Source of the DNA: Alloalcanivorax marinus
GTDB taxonomy: Bacteria; Pseudomonadota; Gammaproteobacteria; Pseudomonadales; Alcanivoracaceae
DNA length: 64,000 nt
Direction: 5' to 3'
NCBI RefSeq assembly: GCF_016906305.1
Contig: NZ_JADDOL010000005.1
Location: forward strand, 62,001-126,000
The notes beneath the pieces are model-generated. The model saw nothing but the letters and a program-made list of their open reading frames with translations. It was not told the DNA's origin and did no database searches. Of this stretch, positions 60,316 to 64,000 are shown one piece after another. Position numbers and translations under genes: made by a program. The stretch's first letter is position 1. Each line of letters begins with the position of its first letter.

Positions 60316-61472
60316 CAGCTTGGGCACTTGGCGGCCTCCAGAGCGTTCAGCAGAACATCCACGTCCGCCTCCTCGTGAGCGGCGGACAGGGTCACCCGCA
60401 GGCGCGCCTGCCCCTCCGGTACCGTGGGCGGACGGATGGCGGTGACGCGCACGCCCCGCTCCGCCAGCGCCCGGCTCAGCGCCAGGGCGTCGCCGTCGTC
60501 GCCGAGCCGAATCGGCTGGATCGGCGTGTCCGACGCCATCAACTCGTAGCCAAGCCCGGCGGCGCCGCGCCGGAAGCGGTCGATCAGCGTGGCCAGCTTG
60601 TCGCGCCGCCATTGTTCGCGGCGGGCTTTGTCCAGGCTCACCAGGGTGGCGGCGGCCACGGCGGCGGGCAACGCGGTGGTGTAAACGTAGGTACGGGCGA
60701 ATTGGATGAGTGTCTCGATCAGATCCTCGGAGCCGGCCACGAACGCCCCGGCGGTGCCCAGGGCCTTGCCCAGGGTGCCCATGTACACCGGCACCCGATC
60801 ATTGACGTCCTGGGCGAACAGGGTGCCACGGCCCTGGCCATCGAGCACGCCCAGGCCATGGGCGTCGTCCACCATCAGCCAGGCGTCGTGGGCCTCGCAG
60901 GCGGCCAGATAGTCGGCCAGCGGCGCCTGGTCGCCGTCCATGCTGAACACGCCGTCGGTGACCACCAGCTTGCGCGGCGCCGGGCTGCGCGCCAGCTGCC
61001 CGCCAAGGGCCTCGGCGTCGTTGTGGGCGAAGCGCCGGGAGCGGGCGCCGCTGAGCTGGCCGGCGTCGAGCAGGGAAGCGTGGTTGAGGCGGTCCTGAAA
61101 CACGGCGTCGCCGGGGCCCACCAGCGCAGTCAGGGCGCCCAGGTTGGCCATATAGCCGTTGGAGAACAGCAGCGCCCGCTGGCGGCCGGTGTGCTCGGCC
61201 AGCGCTTCTTCCAGTTCCTGGTGGGGACGCTGATGGCCGCACACCAGATGGGAGGCGCCGCTGCCCACGCCCCAGCGCAGGGCGGCGTCGCGGAAGGCGG
61301 CGATCACCTCGGCGTCGTTGGCCAGGCCGAGATAATCGTTGGAACAGAAATTCAAAACCTCGCGGCCGTCCACCCGGGTGACGCGCCCACTGGGCGCGTC
61401 CATCATTTGGGGCCGGCGATAGCGCTGCCGGGCGCGCCGCTGGTCCAGGCGCGCCTTGAGATCAAAGCCCAA
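60315..61472 (-). CDS. bioF: 8-amino-7-oxononanoate synthase
   Basis: PLP enzyme joining pimeloyl-ACP and alanine. 385 residues. [10 protein letters not shown] near residue 47, [11 protein letters not shown], and [12 protein letters not shown]. The PLP Lys is in [10 protein letters not shown]. The start is TTG (61470-61472), giving [14 protein letters not shown] like other BioF proteins. GGAG lies eight bases upstream and no ATG fits. Confidence 0.94.
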   Translation of the reverse strand: MGFDLKARLDQRRARQRYRRPQMMDAPSGRVTRVDGREVLNFCSNDYLGLANDAEVIAAFRDAALRWGVGSGASHLVCGHQRPHQELEEALAEHTGRQRALLFSNGYMANLGALTALVGPGDAVFQDRLNHASLLDAGQLSGARSRRFAHNDAEALGGQLARSPAPRKLVVTDGVFSMDGDQAPLADYLAACEAHDAWLMVDDAHGLGVLDGQGRGTLFAQDVNDRVPVYMGTLGKALGTAGAFVAGSEDLIETLIQFARTYVYTTALPAAVAAATLVSLDKARREQWRRDKLATLIDRFRRGAAGLGYELMASDTPIQPIRLGDDGDALALSRALAERGVRVTAIRPPTVPEGQARLRVTLSAAHEEADVDVLLNALEAAKCPS

Positions 61473-61486
61473 CGGAGCGCTCCGGG

Positions 61487-62656
61487 TCAGGCGTCCACCG
61501 GCCGCTGGGCCGGGCGTCCGGTGTCCTTGTCGAGCACGTGCTTGGCGGCCCGCTTGCCGTCGGCCTGATAGGCCATGGCGTCGTGGTAGAGGCCGCTGTC
61601 CGCCGCTTCCTGCTCGGCCACCTGCTGGCGCAGGGCCTCTTCGTGGGCCTCGTCGGAGGCCTCGTGGCGCGGGTCCAGCGGGTGGATGCCCAGGCGCTCG
61701 AACAGCTGCTTGTCGTGGTTGGCTTCCGGGTTGTCGGTGGTCAGCAGGCGCTCGCCGTAGAAGATCGAATTGGCGCCGGCCAGGAAGCACAGGGCCTGGG
61801 CCTCGTCGTGCATTTCCTGGCGGCCGGCGGACAGCCGCACGTAGGATTCCGGCATCAGAATGCGCGCCACCGCCACGGTGCGCACGAACTCGAACGGGTC
61901 CAGGTCGGCCACGTCCGCCAGCGGCGTGCCCTCGATCTTGACCAGCATATTGATGGGCACGGATTCCGGATGGTGCGGAAGGTTGGCGAGCTGCTGCAGC
62001 AGGCCCACCCGGTCGTCCCGGTTCTCGCCCATGCCGACGATGCCGCCGCAGCACACCTTCATGCCGGCGTCGCGCACGTTGGCCAGGGTGGAAAGGCGAT
62101 CGTTGTAGGTGCGGGTGGTGATGACCTGGCCGTAGTACTCCGGCGAGGTGTCCAGGTTGTGGTTGTAGTAGTCCAGGCCGGCCTCGGCCAGATCCTTCGC
62201 CTGGCCTTCGTCGAGCATGCCCAGGGTCATGCAGGTTTCCATGCCCAGCGCCTTAACCTGACGCACCATGTCCAGCACATAGGGCATGTCCTTGGCGCGC
62301 GGGCTGCGCCAGGCGGCGCCCATGCAGAAGCGCGAGGCGCCCTTGTCACGGGCGGCGCGGGCTTCTTCCACCACGCGCGTCACTTCCAGCAGCTTCTCTT
62401 TTTCCAGCTCGGTGTTGTAGTGGCCGGACTGGGAGCAGTACTTGCAGTCCTCCGGGCAGGCGCCGGTCTTGATCGACAGCAGGGTGCTCACCTGCACCGC
62501 GTTGGGATCGAACCGCTCCCGGTGTACCTGGGCGGCGCGGAACACCAGATCGTTGAAGGGCAGCGCGAACAGGGCTTCGATCTCACCCCGATGCCAGTCA
62601 TGGCGTACGGCATTCATGGCGGATGGCTTACGGGGCGTGGCGGCGGCTACAGGCAT
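61487..62656 (-). CDS. bioB: Biotin synthase
   Basis: Radical-SAM enzyme inserting sulfur into dethiobiotin. 389 residues, with an extended C-terminus compared with Pseudomonas (about 350). Radical-SAM cluster in [17 protein letters not shown]. The [2Fe-2S] region includes [10 protein letters not shown] and [10 protein letters not shown]. Start MPVAAAT with GGAGAG upstream. First gene of the biotin operon, under a BirA-type operator at 62705-62736. Confidence 0.96.
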   Translation of the reverse strand: MPVAAATPRKPSAMNAVRHDWHRGEIEALFALPFNDLVFRAAQVHRERFDPNAVQVSTLLSIKTGACPEDCKYCSQSGHYNTELEKEKLLEVTRVVEEARAARDKGASRFCMGAAWRSPRAKDMPYVLDMVRQVKALGMETCMTLGMLDEGQAKDLAEAGLDYYNHNLDTSPEYYGQVITTRTYNDRLSTLANVRDAGMKVCCGGIVGMGENRDDRVGLLQQLANLPHHPESVPINMLVKIEGTPLADVADLDPFEFVRTVAVARILMPESYVRLSAGRQEMHDEAQALCFLAGANSIFYGERLLTTDNPEANHDKQLFERLGIHPLDPRHEASDEAHEEALRQQVAEQEAADSGLYHDAMAYQADGKRAAKHVLDKDTGRPAQRPVDA

Positions 62657-62682
62657 GATGGTCTCTCCGAACGGTTGCCCAA

Positions 62683-62710
62683 AGCCTAGCAGGCCGCCGG
62701 GCTCTGTCAA
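62683..62710 (-). promoter_or_regulatory. Sigma-70 promoter of bioB
   Basis: Minus-strand TTGACA (62705-62710) and TAGGCT (62683-62688) are separated by 16 bases, about 30 bases before the bioB start. The -35 lies inside the BirA-type operator. Confidence 0.65.
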
Positions 62711-62736
62711 CTTGAGAACCCTTGCAAAGGTTTACG
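62705..62736. promoter_or_regulatory. BirA-type biotin operator
   Basis: On the minus strand CGTAAACC, 16 bases, AGTTGACA. This fits the BirA half-sites TGTAAACC and GGTTTACA/GTTGACA with the usual 16-base spacer. It covers the bioB -35 hexamer and ends six bases before the comF start, so BirA could affect both genes. Confidence 0.7.
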
Positions 62737-62741
62737 GATGG

Positions 62742-63443
62742 ATGTTTTTTGATCTTTTTCGCGATGACGTGCCGCGTGGCCGCTGCGTGCTGTGTGCCCG
62801 GCCGGACGACACCGGCCTTTGCCGGCATTGCCGCCGGGAGCTGGACCTCCACTGTGCCCTGGACGGCCCTCTTTGCCGTTGCGCCCTGCCGGCGCCGGGG
62901 CTGGCGCCCGGCGATCTGTGCGGGCGCTGCCTGCGCCAGCCACCGGGCTTCAGCGCCGGCTATTGCCACTGGGCTTACCGCTTTCCGCTGGACCGGCTGA
63001 TCAATGCCTACAAACACCACGGACGCCTGCCGGTGGAGCGCGCCCTGGAAGCGCTGGCCACGGCGGCGCCGCTGCCCTGGCCGGAGGCGGACCTGCTGTG
63101 CCCGTTGCCCGCCCATTGGCGGCGCCGCTGGGTGCGCGGTTTCGATCAGGCGGAACGGCTGGCGACGGCGTTGGCGGCCCATTGGCGCCGTCCCGTGGTG
63201 CCGCTGCTGCGGCGCCAGCGAGCCACCCGGCCCCAGCAGGGCCGCAGCCGGGCCTGGCGGGTGCGCAGCCTGCGCCACGCTTTCCGGGCACTGCCCGCCA
63301 GCCGTGGGCGGCGGGTGCTGCTGGTGGACGACGTGATCACCACCGGCGCCAGCGTGCGCGCCGCCACCCATGCGTTGCGGGAAGCGGGCGCGGAGGAAGT
63401 GCGGGTCTGGGCCCTGGCCAGGACGCTGGACGCGGGCCCCTAG
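62742..63443 (+). CDS. comF: ComF-family phosphoribosyltransferase-like protein
   Basis: 233 residues. N-terminal Cys pairs (CVLCARPDDTGLCRHCRREL, CRCALPAPGLAPGDLCGRC) suggest a zinc finger. C-terminal PRTase motif RVLLVDDVITTGASVRAATHALREAG. Needed for natural competence in relatives. The ATG at 62742 gives MFFDLFRDD. Divergent from bioB. Confidence 0.9.
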   Translation: MFFDLFRDDVPRGRCVLCARPDDTGLCRHCRRELDLHCALDGPLCRCALPAPGLAPGDLCGRCLRQPPGFSAGYCHWAYRFPLDRLINAYKHHGRLPVERALEALATAAPLPWPEADLLCPLPAHWRRRWVRGFDQAERLATALAAHWRRPVVPLLRRQRATRPQQGRSRAWRVRSLRHAFRALPASRGRRVLLVDDVITTGASVRAATHALREAGAEEVRVWALARTLDAGP

Positions 63444-63447
63444 AGGT

Positions 63448-64000
63448 CTAGCGCCCCGCCGGTACCACGTCGATACGGGGCACCGGCTCGTAGGTCACCC
63501 CCATCACCAGCGCGTCTTCGCCGGCGTCCGAGGCCGCCATCTCGATGTCCTGGGGACGCAGACGGGGGTGGCGGCCGTCCAGAAACTTGCGCGCGGCGAA
63601 GGCGTTGAGGGTGCGCTCCCGGGCCTCCTGCAAAGAGATGCCTTCGCCGCCCAGCAGAGTACGCAGGTATTCGGCGCAGGCCACGTCCTCGTCGCCGGTG
63701 GGGTGGGAGGCCACCAGCACCACCGTGGGCGGTGCCTGCTCGAGAATATAACGGGCGGTGGCGCGGGCATTGACCAGCGCCGCCACCAGCACCTGTCGGC
63801 TGTCCCGGGCGCGCAGGGTGGCGGCCACGCCGTTGGTGGTGCGCATGATCAGGTAGCGGTCACGCACATCGGTGTGGCGGATTTCCCAGGGCGAGTTGCC
63901 GTGGTCGAACCCTTCGATGGGCAGCGCCTCCACCTCGCCCACCAGCAGACCCTGCGGGTAATCGCGGCGCAGCGCGAAGGCGTCGTCGGGGCTGGCCACC
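63448..64000 (-). CDS. ComB-family (2-phosphosulfolactate phosphatase-like) protein, N-terminus beyond window
   Basis: About 184 C-terminal residues visible. LLVGEVEALPIEGFDHGNSPWEI and IMRTTNGVAATLRARDS are typical of ComB-like phosphatases (2-phosphosulfolactate phosphatase). The rest includes VLVASHPTGDEDVACAEYLRTLLGGEG. Many bacteria with ComB lack coenzyme M, so the substrate here is uncertain. Convergent with comF four bases away. Confidence 0.85.
   Translation of the reverse strand, partial: VASPDDAFALRRDYPQGLLVGEVEALPIEGFDHGNSPWEIRHTDVRDRYLIMRTTNGVAATLRARDSRQVLVAALVNARATARYILEQAPPTVVLVASHPTGDEDVACAEYLRTLLGGEGISLQEARERTLNAFAARKFLDGRHPRLRPQDIEMAASDAGEDALVMGVTYEPVPRIDVVPAGR

Overview
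The window is GC-rich chromosomal DNA from a gammaproteobacterium. The core gene order (hrcA-grpE-dnaK, recN, divergent fur/bamE, rnfH, smpB, ssrA, leuA, bioB-F-H-C-D, comF) and the tmRNA tag ANDDTYALAA resemble the Alcanivorax/Pseudomonas part of the class. An Alcanivoracaceae host is my best guess, not a demonstrated fact.

Layout. 1-9.5 kb is core: the heat-shock cluster (dnaK partial at the left edge) with two sigma-32-type promoters, recN, fur, bamE, rnfH, a sodium-dependent transporter and smpB. ssrA (9728-10085) is followed by an unusually long terminator palindrome and a row of hairpins. 10.5-18.4 kb is a plus-strand module resembling oxalurate/oxamate catabolism: a TauE/SafE permease, an HpxW-like Ntn-hydrolase, a TRAP transporter, an AMI1-like amidase, HpxZ and a GntR/FCD regulator. 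18.4-27.3 kb is a minus-strand run of a porin and eight overlapping or closely spaced genes (isochorismatase-like hydrolase, cupin, CocE-type hydrolase, ABC ATPase and permease, FAD oxidase, creatininase-type amidohydrolase, substrate-binding protein). 27.8-36.8 kb is a second minus-strand block with two Rieske oxygenases, two 2OG-Fe(II) oxygenases, an 8-oxoguanine-deaminase-like amidohydrolase, an MFS exporter and two extra substrate-binding proteins. 37-42.4 kb holds a flavodoxin-like protein, guanine deaminase, and urate-to-allantoate genes (puuD, uraH, uraD, puuE). 42.4-49.6 kb holds a second GntR/FCD regulator, a second 8-oxoguanine-deaminase-like enzyme, a third 2OG oxygenase, an alpha/beta hydrolase, and a complete ABC importer with a CMP/guanine-deaminase-fold enzyme. 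49.7-64 kb returns to core-type genes: SulP transporter, mtgA, a META lipoprotein, a glutamine amidotransferase, leuA, an Lrp regulator, a PEBP protein, the biotin operon with a BirA-type operator, comF and a ComB-like phosphatase cut by the right edge.

The main result is that the 10.5-49.6 kb region looks like one regulon for purine and related N-heterocycle catabolism. The octamer TGTATACA, a GntR/FCD-type palindrome, occurs nine times exactly and four times with one mismatch. All are intergenic, and most lie just upstream of these catabolic units. Guanine deaminase, two 8-oxoguanine-deaminase-like enzymes and the urate branch are present, but no molybdenum xanthine dehydrogenase is encoded here. 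Two HpxD/NdmA-like Rieske proteins and three isopenicillin-N-synthase-like dioxygenases sit where the purine-oxidising step would be needed. A molybdenum-independent route to urate is the hypothesis most worth testing.
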